A DNA stretch of 64,000 nt from Paraspadella gotoi. Taxonomy: Eukaryota > Chaetognatha. Each line of letters starts with the position of its first letter. Position 1 is the stretch's first letter. Where the stretch lies: positions 29,257,134 to 29,321,133 of the forward strand of contig CM119263.1 in assembly GCA_051294375.1 (NCBI GenBank), in the 5' to 3' direction. Positions 22,842 to 32,469 of this stretch are shown one piece after another. Under the pieces are notes generated by a model, which saw only the letters and a list, made by a program, of their open reading frames with translations, was not told the DNA's origin and ran no database searches. The position numbers and the translations under genes were made by a program.

Positions 22842-25800
22842 TTCACCGAATCACAAAACACTTCGTCAAACGATCCTAAAGTCGATCCACGAGTCGGAAG
22901 TTTCCAAATGCGTTCCTGAGTTCGGAATGTGACTTTCAAAATTTGGGCAAAGACGGTGACGACGACATTTTTAAGCTTCGTGAGAGCGTCGGTGATTCTG
23001 GAATGCTCCATGGGCTTTCAAGTCAGGAACGCTTTCTGGGATTGGGTTGGTTTTAAAGATGGATCGTAAGTCAGGGATGCTTCAAAATCCTTGTTAGTCT
23101 TGAGAGGAGTAAAGGGCTGAAAGTCAGAATGGTTTAAAGCGACTCTCGCTAGGGGGAAAGCATTGATGCTTTACTACAACTTAAAATGCATCGAGCATCG
23201 ATACATCTTCTTAGTTAAGAATGCGTCGTTGAGCTCCCAAGTCAGGAAAGCATTGAAGAGCTCTCCAGACAGGAATGCGGCTCCGCGCGCCTGAATGAGA
23301 ATGCTTCGATGTTTGTCCTCCAGAGGGCAGTAGCGTTGCTCTCCTGTTTCGCCCTCTCTTTTTTTCTTTTTGATTGTATCGCTGTTCCCTCGTCTTTCTC
23401 GTAACTTAGCGCAACAAAACAAAAAAAAACTAAAAAAACCAAAAAAAACAAAAAAGGTGATGAGTTGTTTTTATTTTAAAGAATATTTAACAGATAAAAG
23501 AGATGTATTTATATATCTATATACCTATGAAGAACGTAGATTCGGAAAAGCCTACATAACCCATTTTTTGTTATTTCTTTAATCGCCTCGTACAGTTGAG
23601 TCCGTAGGGAGAGTTACTGACCGAGATTTTTTTTGTAAACAAAAACAAAAACAAAATCGCGTTTCGTCGCTAAAATCGATGAATTTTCGGGGAAAAAAAC
23701 TTCTTTACTAGAATACTCTCTAATTTTGTCTTTCGATTATACATGTTTTATAATTGTATATGTCATATTAACTGTGTTGTGCGTCACCCGACAGAAAAAA
23801 AAATCCCAAAAATCAAATTTAAAAAAAAAAATCAAGATTTAAACGCAATTTAGTTTTGCAGAAATTTTTGATTTCCTATGTATTTATTTTTTGTATCGTG
23901 CTTTAAATTTGATAAAGATCCTGATTCTTAGAACCGAGTTTGTATTTATAACACTGTAATAACTAAATAGATTCGACCCGAAATCAATTTCGAGTTTAAG
24001 GCTTTTCCAATAACCGTTTTAAAAATTAAAAAAAAAATAACAAAAATATTGTGCCTTCTTCAAAGAAATTATTCACAGTGAAAATTGAACGAAACACGAA
24101 AAGATTTTACTCACTTTTGGTTATCCATATCTTAGCGTTTAAACTTTAAGCGAATTAAAGCGTTGGATTTTCTAAATTAAGTTCATATATATGAACTTTA
24201 AAAACAACCAATCGTAAAAAAAATGTGCGGGGGATTTTTTTTCAAATTGTCATAATCAAGTCACGTGTGCTCGCAACATAAAAGAAGAACAACTACTAGT
24301 CTAAGATCAATCGTAGAATTCCATTTGTCTGGTTATGTGATAAAATTAGTAAAACTAGACACATTTTCAAAAAATAAAGCTGTCTGTAGCTATATCACAT
24401 GCACATTTTGATCATATTGAAATATATAAATAAAAACAAAATAAAAAATTTAATCGTTGTTTTTTTTTTTATTCCTGGAGGTAAAGGGAACTGAAGCCTA
24501 AAAGTTAGTGCAAACGTCATTAACCATTAACCAGTTTGCTAAACTGATTCAAAATCGCACTTGAACATAGAATAAAAACAACAAACAAACGATAGAAAAA
24601 GATACGATCTCCTAAATTCGTTTACGTAAGTTTTTTTTTCAATGTAAATTTCCGTCTAAAACATAAACACCGACTTTGGAATCTCGAATGTTCTCTTGTT
24701 TTATTCCGTTTATCGATCACGTAACCAATTTGGAAAATTCTCGTTTTCAATTGAAATTCAGTTTTATTTTCTGTGAGGGAGTTTGAAAAAAGATTTGTAG
24801 ATTTGATGAATCCCATTAAAATTGTTTATTGTTGAACAAAGACATGGCGGCAATAAAATGTTTTAGTATTGCTAATTTTTTGAACTAACTCGATTTAAAA
24901 ATAAGCGTGACTCATTCAGTGTTAATTACTTTGATTTGAGAACAAGGCGTGAAGAAACTGTCAAAAAACTATTTGTCAAATTGAAGTAACAGGGTGTAAA
25001 ATCTAACCGGTCAAACTTTGGGTTGAGCCGCTAAATTAGCTCGAATTTATTGCTCGGGATTATGTCAATGTAACTCCAAATTCATTTAAGTGATTGAGCA
25101 ATATTATTTTCCACGTTATTCCTTTGACGAAAAACTTTGTGCTGCATGAACTTATATAGTTTATTCTATTTGAAATCTAACATCGGCAAGATTGATATTC
25201 GTCGACTACTTGTAGCACAAGTACAACACATTTAAAAACAAAACAAAAGACAAATAAAGAATCAAAGTTGCTGACCTGAACTATAGATGTCAGAATTTCC
25301 CATAGCTAATTAAAAAAAGAACATCGCCTTCTATTCCTGAAACAGTCAGAGTGAAGAACTTGGGTTCGTTAAGCTAATAAGTCATCCAACAGCCAGATTA
25401 TATTTTTTAAAGAAATAAGTTTTCATTTAACATGTAGGGGGATAAACAGAATTTCTTAAAGTTTTTTTGTGACTTAAAATTAAAATTAAAATTTTCGTGG
25501 ACTAGTTTTTTGTATATTCACCTATAATGATAAAATTTTATATTAAAATAAAATGCTAGCTTATATAATTTTGGGAGTTTTATTTATTTTCGAAGTAAAA
25601 GATCAAAAAATATTTTGATTTTTACGTTTTTTGGCTTAAAACTGAAAGGCTAAAACTAAATATACTAGGCAACAGGCAACATGTCATTTTTAAAGATTTA
25701 TAAACTTTCTAAGCTTTCTAAACTTTCCTTTGTTGAGTTTGATAGACGAAATTTTTTTTTTAAACAACGTTATAAGAAAGTCTTACAAAAAAGTCGAAAC

Positions 25801-26789
25801 ATATTCGTTTATTTTTCTTTTTCAACTTTCCCGTCGTTCTTAAACAAAATAAATTTTATCCGTCTCTGAAAATTAAAAAAAAAAATAGTATGTATATAAA
25901 TCTCTGAGCTACTCTCTTTGGTAACGTCAAACGATGATATAACCTAATAATACCTACTACACAGTTTACTATAAGTCAAAGCGCATTTATTCCGAGCTCC
26001 TTTATTTATTCGGACCCCCAATGAGGGTCCAACTCTAATTCTGATTCGCGACCCGATTTTTCTTTTCTTTAAAATCCAGAATCTGAAAATCGAGATCAGG
26101 AAAACGAAACCGGTTTTGAGTTGCGCCACGAGTTCTCGCGGACAACTCGATAAGTCACTTTTCGGTCGGTCGGTCAGTCGGCTGTCCGTGGGTCTGTCCG
26201 ATCGGTCTGTCCGTCGGTCTGTCCTACTTTATTTAAAATGCGTATATATCGCTTTATAGTTGGTTGCTCATTTGTTAAAAAAAAAAACCACCTCAAATAT
26301 AAGGGACTGCCAGCGCCGGCTTCAGGAATTTCAAATATAGAGGAAAAAACGAAATTTTGAAGCAGTGCATTGCACAAATACACGGGAAAAGAAAGTTTCT
26401 TAGTCATGTCATGTCACGGCATATCATGTGATCAAAGAGAAATACACTTGAAAATAAAGTCACTTTGTGAACACATTGGAATTACGGTTTCTCTTCTTCT
26501 TCTTCTTCTTCTTCTTTCTTTCTTCTTCTTCCTGCAGAATAAACAATCAAGGCAGCGGCGGCTGCGCGCTCTTTCACTGAAAGATAAATTACCTTCCGCA
26601 ACAGAAGAGGGAAAGTGAAGCTCAATATTTAAACTTACCCAGAGTTTCGTTAAACTCACCGCGTATATTTATATAATTATTGCGTTAAAAACCAACTTCG
26701 ACTAAATGTAAAACAGTCAACTTAAAAACTAACTTTGCCTCGAGATTAGCGCCGGATTCTCGGCGTCAAACTCGGCGTTCGACGCTGGA
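22842..26789. other. TENT5 3' flank and intergenic DNA
   Basis: 22860-23330 has degenerate units around AAGTCAGGAACGCTT / AAGTCAGGGATGCTT. From 23.4 kb it is AT-rich, with AATAAA at 24373 and others near 24430 as possible poly(A) signals. A (CTT)n tract lies at 26492-26530. No ORF is convincing. Confidence 0.6.
26160..26460. repeat. Related dispersed repeat without the foldback arms
   Basis: A (GTCGGTCTGTCC)-rich tract at 26160-26225 is followed by the AAGGGACTGCCAGCGCCGGC core. At 55690-55770 a similar CTGTCTGTCCGTTTGGCTGT tract stands before the foldback arm, so this copy may be an empty or deleted form. Confidence 0.5.
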
Positions 26790-26995
26790 ATGATGGACGT
26801 CTCGATCCGGCGCCCAAAACGCCGCTTCGATAGACGCCGCTTCTCTAGGCGCCACCAACGACGCCGCTTCCCTCGGCACCTCCAACAATTCGACGCGGAC
26901 GGAACCCCAGTTCCGGCGCCGAGCCAAAGCCGACCCAAGCCGGACGTACATTTCATCGGCCGGACGGTCGACACCGCCGGAACCGAATGAAAACG
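26790..26995 (+). CDS. SLC7A9-like: Likely first coding exon of the SLC7 transporter (cytosolic N-terminus)
   Basis: A GC-rich patch opens with ATGATGGACGTC. The frame reads MMDVSIRRP and then, if one A of the AAAA run at 26816-26819 is an insertion error, [20 protein letters not shown] and on to a GTGAAT donor at 26996. With that correction the length is 68 codons plus one base, phase 1, exactly what the next exon needs (G plus CG gives Ala). The tail is Ser/Ala/Asn-rich, as expected for a disordered cytosolic N-terminus. There is no homology to support it, only frame, phase and composition. Confidence 0.5.
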
Positions 26996-27020
26996 GTGAA
27001 TGACGCTGAATTAATTAATT

Positions 27021-27097
<77 letters not shown>

Positions 27098-28879
27098 TTA
27101 TACTTATAGAGAAATAGGCTAACTCTTCTTTTTCGAACGGAAATGTTCCTGTAAAAAGGGAAAGCAATTCAACTACAGAAAGCCTTGTCAGACTCACTGT
27201 GCACTGTGTGCAGTGTGCAAAGTGTGCACACTGAAGCGAATTCATTATTTTTTGATCTGAATTTCTCTCATCGCTTCTCAGCGGAAGCAGAAGACGTGGC
27301 TCTGGAGCGGACGTTGGGTCTATGGAGCGGAATCTCATTCATCGCTGGGACGATGATAGGCTCAGGAATCTTCGTGTCGCCGACTGGAGTCATCAATAAA
27401 GTTGGGAGGTGAGGTCAAGACAGGGAGNNNNNNNNNNNNNNNNNNNNNNNNNNNNNNNNNNNNNNNNNNNNNNNNNNNNNNNNNNNNNNNNNNNNNNNNN
27501 NNNNNNNNNNNNNNNNNNNNNNNNNNNNNNNNNNNNNNNNNNNNNNNNNNNNNNNNNNNNNNNNNNNNNNNNNNNNNNNNNNNNNNNAATTGACCATTAC
27601 CTTGTGTATATTTGACTTTTGACTTTTTTTGGACTTTTTTATTTATTTTAAATAATCGTAGGTACGTAACATTCATGTAAGGCTCCCATACGATCCCGTG
27701 ATTGTGTGTTCTACTGACATAATATGAGCATAATAAATCAATCAATCAATCGATCAATCTCTCCAGCGCGGGCCTTTCCCTCATCGTCTGGTTCGGATGC
27801 GGCGTTCTCGCTCTTCTCGGTTCCCTCTGCTACGCCGAGCTGGGAGTGACGATCCCAAAGTCTGGCGGAGAATACGCCTACTTCCTTCGGATCTTCGGAG
27901 GAAAAGAGAGAAAGAGAGCGGGCGACGTCATCGCTTACCTTTTTTCGTGGGTAAGAATTCAATTTCAATTAATTCGGGACCGGAAGCTGAAAATAATTAG
28001 AAATTGAAATGACATTCAACACCAGATGGAGCCGCTTGAATCTTGACAGCGTCTTCGTCGATGTTGTTTCTTTGTTTGTTTGTTTATTTAGAAAATAACT
28101 TTTTTGTTTAGGTTTTGGTGACGATGATTAAACCTTCGTCCTTGGCCATCATTTCCCTGGTTTTCGCCGAGTACCTTGCGGGTGAGAGAGAGAGAGANNN
28201 NNNNNNNNNNNNNNNNNNNNNNTAGAATGATTAGTCAGTAAGGCGCTAGTGAAAGTTACATACGAAAATTCTAAAATGTCAATTATGAACAACATACCAT
28301 CAGTGAATATTAATATGTAAAAAAAATTAATTTTATGTGTTTTTAATTTTCGCAGTACGCTATATTTCATATATAGTACTATCCTTATAAAATCGAAAAA
28401 TTTCAAAATATGCTTTTCTAATTTTGATTGCAGATTTGAATTCCTCGTCAAAAGTTGATAAAAGAAAATATAAATCATTTTTAAAAATTCTTTCATTAAG
28501 TGGGTTAAAAATTTAAAAAAACTACATTTAATATATAAAAAGTTAATTTTCAGCTTAAAATATAGCTTTTTCTAATTTTTGACCCACTTAATGAAGGAAT
28601 TTTTCAAAAAGAGTTTATATTTCTTTTTATCAACTTTTTATGACGAATCCAAATCTGCAAAAAAATTTTAGAAAAAACTGTTTTGAAATTTTAATATTTA
28701 TTGGATTATGTACTAGTATAAATATGGCCTACTGCGTAAATTGTAAAATTTATTATAAATTTTTTTATTACATAAATGTTTATTAGTATAATGTTTTCAT
28801 TCCTCACTTTTAGAATTTTAATTAAAGTTAAATTTAGAAATTTTACTACGCCTTATTAGTCAGTCTACTCTCTCTCCCT

Positions 28880-28962
<83 letters not shown>

Positions 28963-31900
28963 AGTCCCTATGTTCGACGACTGCGGTCCGCCCGACATCG
29001 TCAAGAAACTCTTGGCCACCACCCTGATGGTGGCGCTGACAATTCTAAATTGCGTCTCTGTCTCCGGCGCCGCCAAAGTTCAAATCGTTTTCACTGTCGC
29101 CAAAATCGTCGCTTTGATTTTGATCATCGTCGCTGGATTCGTTAAGGTAAGAGTCGTTGTTGTCGTTGTTATTATTTTGTGGTTGTGCGGATAATTAGTG
29201 GGCTAAAGAGTGCTATCCGCAACTTCTATTTTTTTATAACTGAACAAATAAACAATTTTTGTTCTTGAAAACATTTTATCATTTGAACGAACTAGTGAAA
29301 TTAGAGATTAAAACAAACGTGGCCATTAGCATCCGTTCGCCACAGGTTTTCCAGGACCCCGAAGCGGTTTACGGCCGTCCTCAGGCTTCCCGCAGGGGAG
29401 ACGAGCTGATGTTCATGACTCAAGGAGCCACTGGGTCACGACTGAAGATGTCGTGATTATAGACGGTGTGAACCTGGTGCAATGACCGACTTCAGTTGTT
29501 GTTGTCGCGATTAATTGTTTTTGTTTTTTTACTTTTAGTTCTAGATTGGCGAGCGGCGCCATCAACCAAGCAATAATATCTATATTCAGAATCCATGCTT
29601 GTCTTTATTTCCGTGCGACTTTGTTCAAATTTCTCTCTCTCCTTTCCCCCCCAAACTCCCTCTACCTCTCCCCTCTCCCCCACCCAAAAAAAAGCTCGGC
29701 CAAGGTCACTCCCACTTCCTCTCCCCCTCCTCCTCATTCTCCTCCTCTTCCTCCTCCCCCTCCTCCATCGCCCTGGCCTTCTACTCCGGCCTTTGGGCCT
29801 ACGACGGATGGAACCAACTCAACTACGTCACGGAAGAGATCGTCAACCCGCGCCGCAACCTTCCTCTCTCCATCGGGCTCGGCATCCCGCTCGTCACGGC
29901 GCTCTACCTGGCCGTCAAGTCGCCTACTTCGGCGGCGCTGTCGCCGGCGGAGGTTTCGAGCCTCTGGATCGACGGCGGGTAAAGGGGGGCGGAGGAGGGG
30001 GTTACGGTTTGGTTTTGTTTCTTCCTCTCTGTTTTTTGTCGCGTTTCGTTAGAATTGTATTGTTTCGTTGTTATATTGTTTGTAACGTTTGTTTCATTTT
30101 TGTATGAATAAATATTACCGTTAAGAGTTTTTTTTGTGGCAGCTGACATCCGTCCGTCCGTAGGTCCTTTCGTCTATCTGCCCGTTCGACCTTCTGACTG
30201 ACTGGCAGTCCATCCAATCAATAAACAAGCCAACTAACAGCCAACCAACTGATCATGCGACTTATCAGTAATCAGTCCAATAGACAAACCAACCGAACGA
30301 CCGGTTGATCAATCAACAAACCAATTAACATACTCATCAACCAACTAAACTACTAATTATCTAACTAACGAATTAACCGGACAATAACCCAACCAAGCGA
30401 CGGTCAAACTAAACAACCAACAAACCACCAAACTACCAAGCCGCCGACCAACTAACAAAGTAACCAAATTACAAATCAATTAATCAGCTAAAAAACCAAA
30501 CCATCCAACCAACCAACCATTCAGTTATCCAAAAAAATTTAAAAAAATCAACGAACTAACCAATCGAACAATCAACCTGCCCCACCCACCCGACCAACCA
30601 AGCAATCGATTGACCAATCTGCCTATCATTGAACCAATCAACCGATCCCCATCATCCCGTCCTCCATCCCCAGTGGCGTTCGGCGGACACGCGCCTTGGG
30701 TCCCCTGGCGCAATCGATTCCATTCTTCGTGGCGGCGTCGTGCGTCGGCGCCGCCAACGGAGTCTCTTCACCGCGGGGAGGAGCGTCTTCGTCGCCGCCC
30801 GAGAGGGTGAGGGGAAATGGGGGGAAGGAAGGGAGAGGGAGGGCAGGATGGGGAGATGAGGGGAAGGGTGAGGGAGGGAGAGGGTGAGGGAGGGCAGGAT
30901 TGAGGAGATGAGGGAAGGGTGGGGAGAGAGGAGGAAGGTAAGGGTGAGGGAGGGCAGGATTGAGGAGATGAGGGGAAGGGTGGGGAGAGAGGAGGGAAGG
31001 AAGGGTGAGGGAGGGAAGGATTGGGGAGATGAGGGAAGGGTGGGCGAGGGGACGGAAGGAAGGGAGGGAGGAAGGATTGGGGAGATGAGGGGAAGGGTGG
31101 GGGAGAGGAGGAAGGAAGGGTGAGGGAGGAAGGATTGGGGAGATGAGGGGAGGGTGAGGGAGGGGAGGAAGGGTGAAGGAGGGCAGGATTGAGGAGATGA
31201 GGGGAAGCGTAGGGCGAGGGAACGGAAGGAAGGGAGAGGGAGGGAAGGATTGGGGAGAATGAAGGGAAGGGTAGGGCGAGGGGAGGAGGAGAGGGAGAGG
31301 GAGAGGGGCAGTGGGATAGGGAAGATGGGAACGGAAGAAACTCTCTCACGAAAAAAATAAAGATAAAGAAAGAACGGGAGAATGGAAGAACGGAAGAATG
31401 GAAGAACGGGAGAATAGGAGAAAAGAGGAATGAGGAAAGAAAAAGAGAAAAAAAAAGTAAGAGAAGGAAAGGAAGGAGAATGGAGCAAAGAAATGGAGAC
31501 AGGTAAGAACCGAAAAAAAAAGAAAAAAAAGTCAGGAAGAAGAAAGAAAAGGAGTAAAAAATATAAAAGAAAAGAAAGAAAATAAATGGAAGGAGAAAGT
31601 AAAAAAAATAAAGAAAAGGAGGAAAAGATACTTAAGGGAGTAGTCTTTTCATACAATAGAAACATTCTTTGAAACATTATACCACTTCATTGATAGGGAA
31701 GCCAGGAACTCTGGTCTGGGAGTGAATAAACGAGACTGTGAGAGAGTCTTGATTGTAAGCTTGCAGGGACCTGCTATGTCATTATCTTGTAAGAGTGATG
31801 GAAGCCTTAACCCACCAAAGCCTGTCCAAAGTCAGGGTCCAAATATCTTATTCATTAAATGAATGGATAATTTTTATTAGTTGTACCAAAATCATAAAAT

Positions 31901-32469
31901 AAAAAAAAGAAAATAAATAGAAGGAGAAAAAGGGAAAAAAAAGTTTTTAAAAAGCAAAAAAAAGAGCATCCTGTTCACGCTTTCCCTTCCATTCAGGCCA
32001 CATACCTCGCCTGTTGAGCATGGTGCAGACCCGTTTCCTGACCCCCCTCCCCGCTTTGGCCTCTCAATGCCTTCTGGCCACCCTGATGGCCTTTGCGGGC
32101 GGCATTGATTCCCTCATCGACTTTTTCTCCTTCGCCGTTTGGGCTTTTTACGCCCTCGCCTTTTTGGCCAACGTGCTCATGCGATTGGATCGCTTCATGG
32201 GCAAGGATCCCGCCTTTCTCGCCCGGCCACTCAAACTGCCCGTCGCCGTGCCCGTCGTTTGTCTGGCGGCGTCGGCGTTTCTCGTGGTGGCGCCCATCGT
32301 CGAGGCGCCGGCGCTAGAGTTTCTCTACGCGTTTCTCTTCATAGTCGCCGGTTTGATCTTCTACGTCCCGTTCGTCTGGCTGCGGCTGCGGTGGCGCTTC
32401 GTCGACGACCTCACCGCTTTCCTGCAGCTGCTGATGGGCGTGGCGCCGCCCAAGGGGGAAGTTCATTGA
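26790..32469 (+). CDS. SLC7A9-like: b(0,+)-type amino-acid transporter, light chain of a heteromeric transporter, 8 exons
   Basis: Light subunits of SLC7 exchange cationic and neutral amino acids (and cystine) across the plasma membrane with a disulfide-linked heavy chain. Exons are 26790-26995, 27282-27408, 27767-27950, 28112-28181, 28965-29146, 29695-29978, 30674-30806 and 31997-32469. The TM1 GSGIF substrate motif is in exon 2. The TM3-TM4 loop has DDCGPPDIV, the position of the conserved Cys that links to the heavy chain. [18 protein letters not shown] and the C-terminal [20 protein letters not shown] favour b(0,+)AT over LAT1-type members. Protein is about 540 residues, 12 TM by homology. 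Four single-base frame problems sit in homopolymers; they look like assembly errors because conserved protein resumes each time. Strong family call, moderate for the subtype. Confidence 0.93.
27009..27096. repeat. (AATC)n microsatellite at start of SLC7 intron 1
   Basis: AATTAATTAATTAATC followed by about 17 AATC units, starting 13 bases after the GTGAAT donor. Confidence 0.95.
27282..27408 (+). CDS. SLC7A9-like: SLC7 exon with TM1 (GSGIF motif)
   Basis: The acceptor is TTCTCAG and the donor is GGGAG|GTGAGG at 27409. It reads [18 protein letters not shown], then [14 protein letters not shown], the unwound TM1 substrate site of the family. Phase 1 in, phase 2 out. The intron behind it runs into a 160-base gap. 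Confidence 0.93.
27428..27587. other. Assembly gap (160 N) in SLC7 intron
   Basis: It follows GTCAAGACAGGGAG in the intron behind the TM1 exon; no coding sequence appears to be lost. Confidence 0.99.
27767..27950 (+). CDS. SLC7A9-like: SLC7 exon with TM2 and start of TM3
   Basis: The acceptor is CTCCAG directly after a (TCAA)n tract; the donor is TCGTGG|GTAAGA. AG plus C restores Ser, then [39 protein letters not shown] and DVIAYLFSW follow, colinear with SLC7A9. The usual short proline loop before AYLFSW is replaced by a basic [10 protein letters not shown]. Confidence 0.93.
28112..28181 (+). CDS. SLC7A9-like: SLC7 exon, TM3
   Basis: A 70-base exon between TTGTTTAG and G|GTGAGAG. It reads [20 protein letters not shown], then YLAG, matching the IKP(T/S)S signature. 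The donor is immediately followed by (GA)n and an N gap. Confidence 0.92.
28223..28885. mobile_element. MITE-like palindromic element in SLC7 intron
   Basis: The ends are inverted: TTAGTCAGTAAGGCGCTAGTG at the left, TACTACGCCTTATTAGTCAG at the right. The inner halves are also inverted, meeting at CATTAAGTGGGTTAAAAATT and AATTTTTGACCCACTTAATG. It is AT-rich with no ORF. Relatives: 52350-52900 (AATTTTGACCAACATGATG-like and TTTATGATGAATCTAAATCT) and an end fragment at about 61110-61165. The left end abuts an N gap. Confidence 0.65.
28866..28962. repeat. (CT)n acting as polypyrimidine tract
   Basis: About 95 bases of CT with few interruptions end in CCCAG, the acceptor of the SLC7 disulfide-Cys exon. 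Confidence 0.95.
28965..29146 (+). CDS. SLC7A9-like: SLC7 exon with heavy-chain disulfide Cys and TM4-TM5
   Basis: The acceptor CCCAG is flush with a (CT)n tract of about 100 bases that serves as its polypyrimidine tract. It reads [20 protein letters not shown] and later [20 protein letters not shown]. The Cys codon at 28982-28984 aligns with the residue that bonds to the heavy chain in the family. Donor GTTAAG|GTAAGA. Confidence 0.95.
29347..29490 (+). repeat. Same dispersed repeat in SLC7 intron
   Basis: See the landmarks given for 19371-19565. It is a GC-rich patch between exons 5 and 6, not an exon: the transporter reads straight from 29146 to 29695. Confidence 0.6.
29695..29978 (+). CDS. 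SLC7A9-like: SLC7 exon with TM6-TM7, frame noise at 3' end
   Basis: The acceptor AAAAAAAAG precedes LGQGHSHF, then a Ser-rich stretch, then [20 protein letters not shown] and [20 protein letters not shown]. After LVTALYLAV the frame slips -1 and then +1: VAYF is readable in one frame and ALSPAEVSS in another, as expected for an NVAYF...LSPAEV run. The donor lies in GGGTAAAG; one G too many for the next exon's phase. Confidence 0.88.
30674..30806 (+). CDS. SLC7A9-like: SLC7 exon with TM8, two apparent 1-base deletions
   Basis: Three frames each hold one part in order: VAFGGHA, then [20 protein letters not shown], then [16 protein letters not shown]. The breaks fall at GCGCCTTGGG (one C missing) and AACGGAG (one G missing). 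With two bases restored the exon is phase-compatible at both ends. Donor GAGAGG|GTGAGG opens a tandem array. Confidence 0.88.
30807..31310 (+). repeat. Minisatellite of about 60 bp starting at the SLC7 donor
   Basis: The intron opens GTGAGGGGAA and continues as eight degenerate units, marked by GGGGAGATGAGGG cores at about 30853, 30905, 30965, 31026, 31082, 31140, 31194 and 31255 (spacing 52-61). Most units repeat a donor-like GGGTGAGGG. Purine-only DNA continues to about 31620. The minus-strand open frames over this region are repeat shadows. Confidence 0.8.
31680..31910 (+). repeat. SINE-like dispersed repeat, copy in SLC7 intron
   Basis: It contains GAGTGAATAAACGAGACTG, TATCTTGTAAGAGTGATGGA, CCAAAGCCTGTCCAAAGTCA and ATTAAATGAATGGATAATTT in order. 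The last three occur in the same order at 37632-37760 and 45626-45785, reversed at 11200-11345, and partly at 54850-55005 (reversed). Confidence 0.75.
31997..32469 (+). CDS. SLC7A9-like: SLC7 last exon, TM9-TM12 and stop
   Basis: The acceptor CATTCAG; G plus GC gives Gly, then [20 protein letters not shown]. Further: [55 protein letters not shown] and stop. The ending LQxLMxVxPP matches b(0,+)AT. GC-rich and intact. Confidence 0.95.

Noticed and set aside
30652-31677. 341-codon minus frame rich in Leu/Ser/Pro/Phe
   Set aside because: Shadow of purine-rich repeat behind the SLC7 donor.
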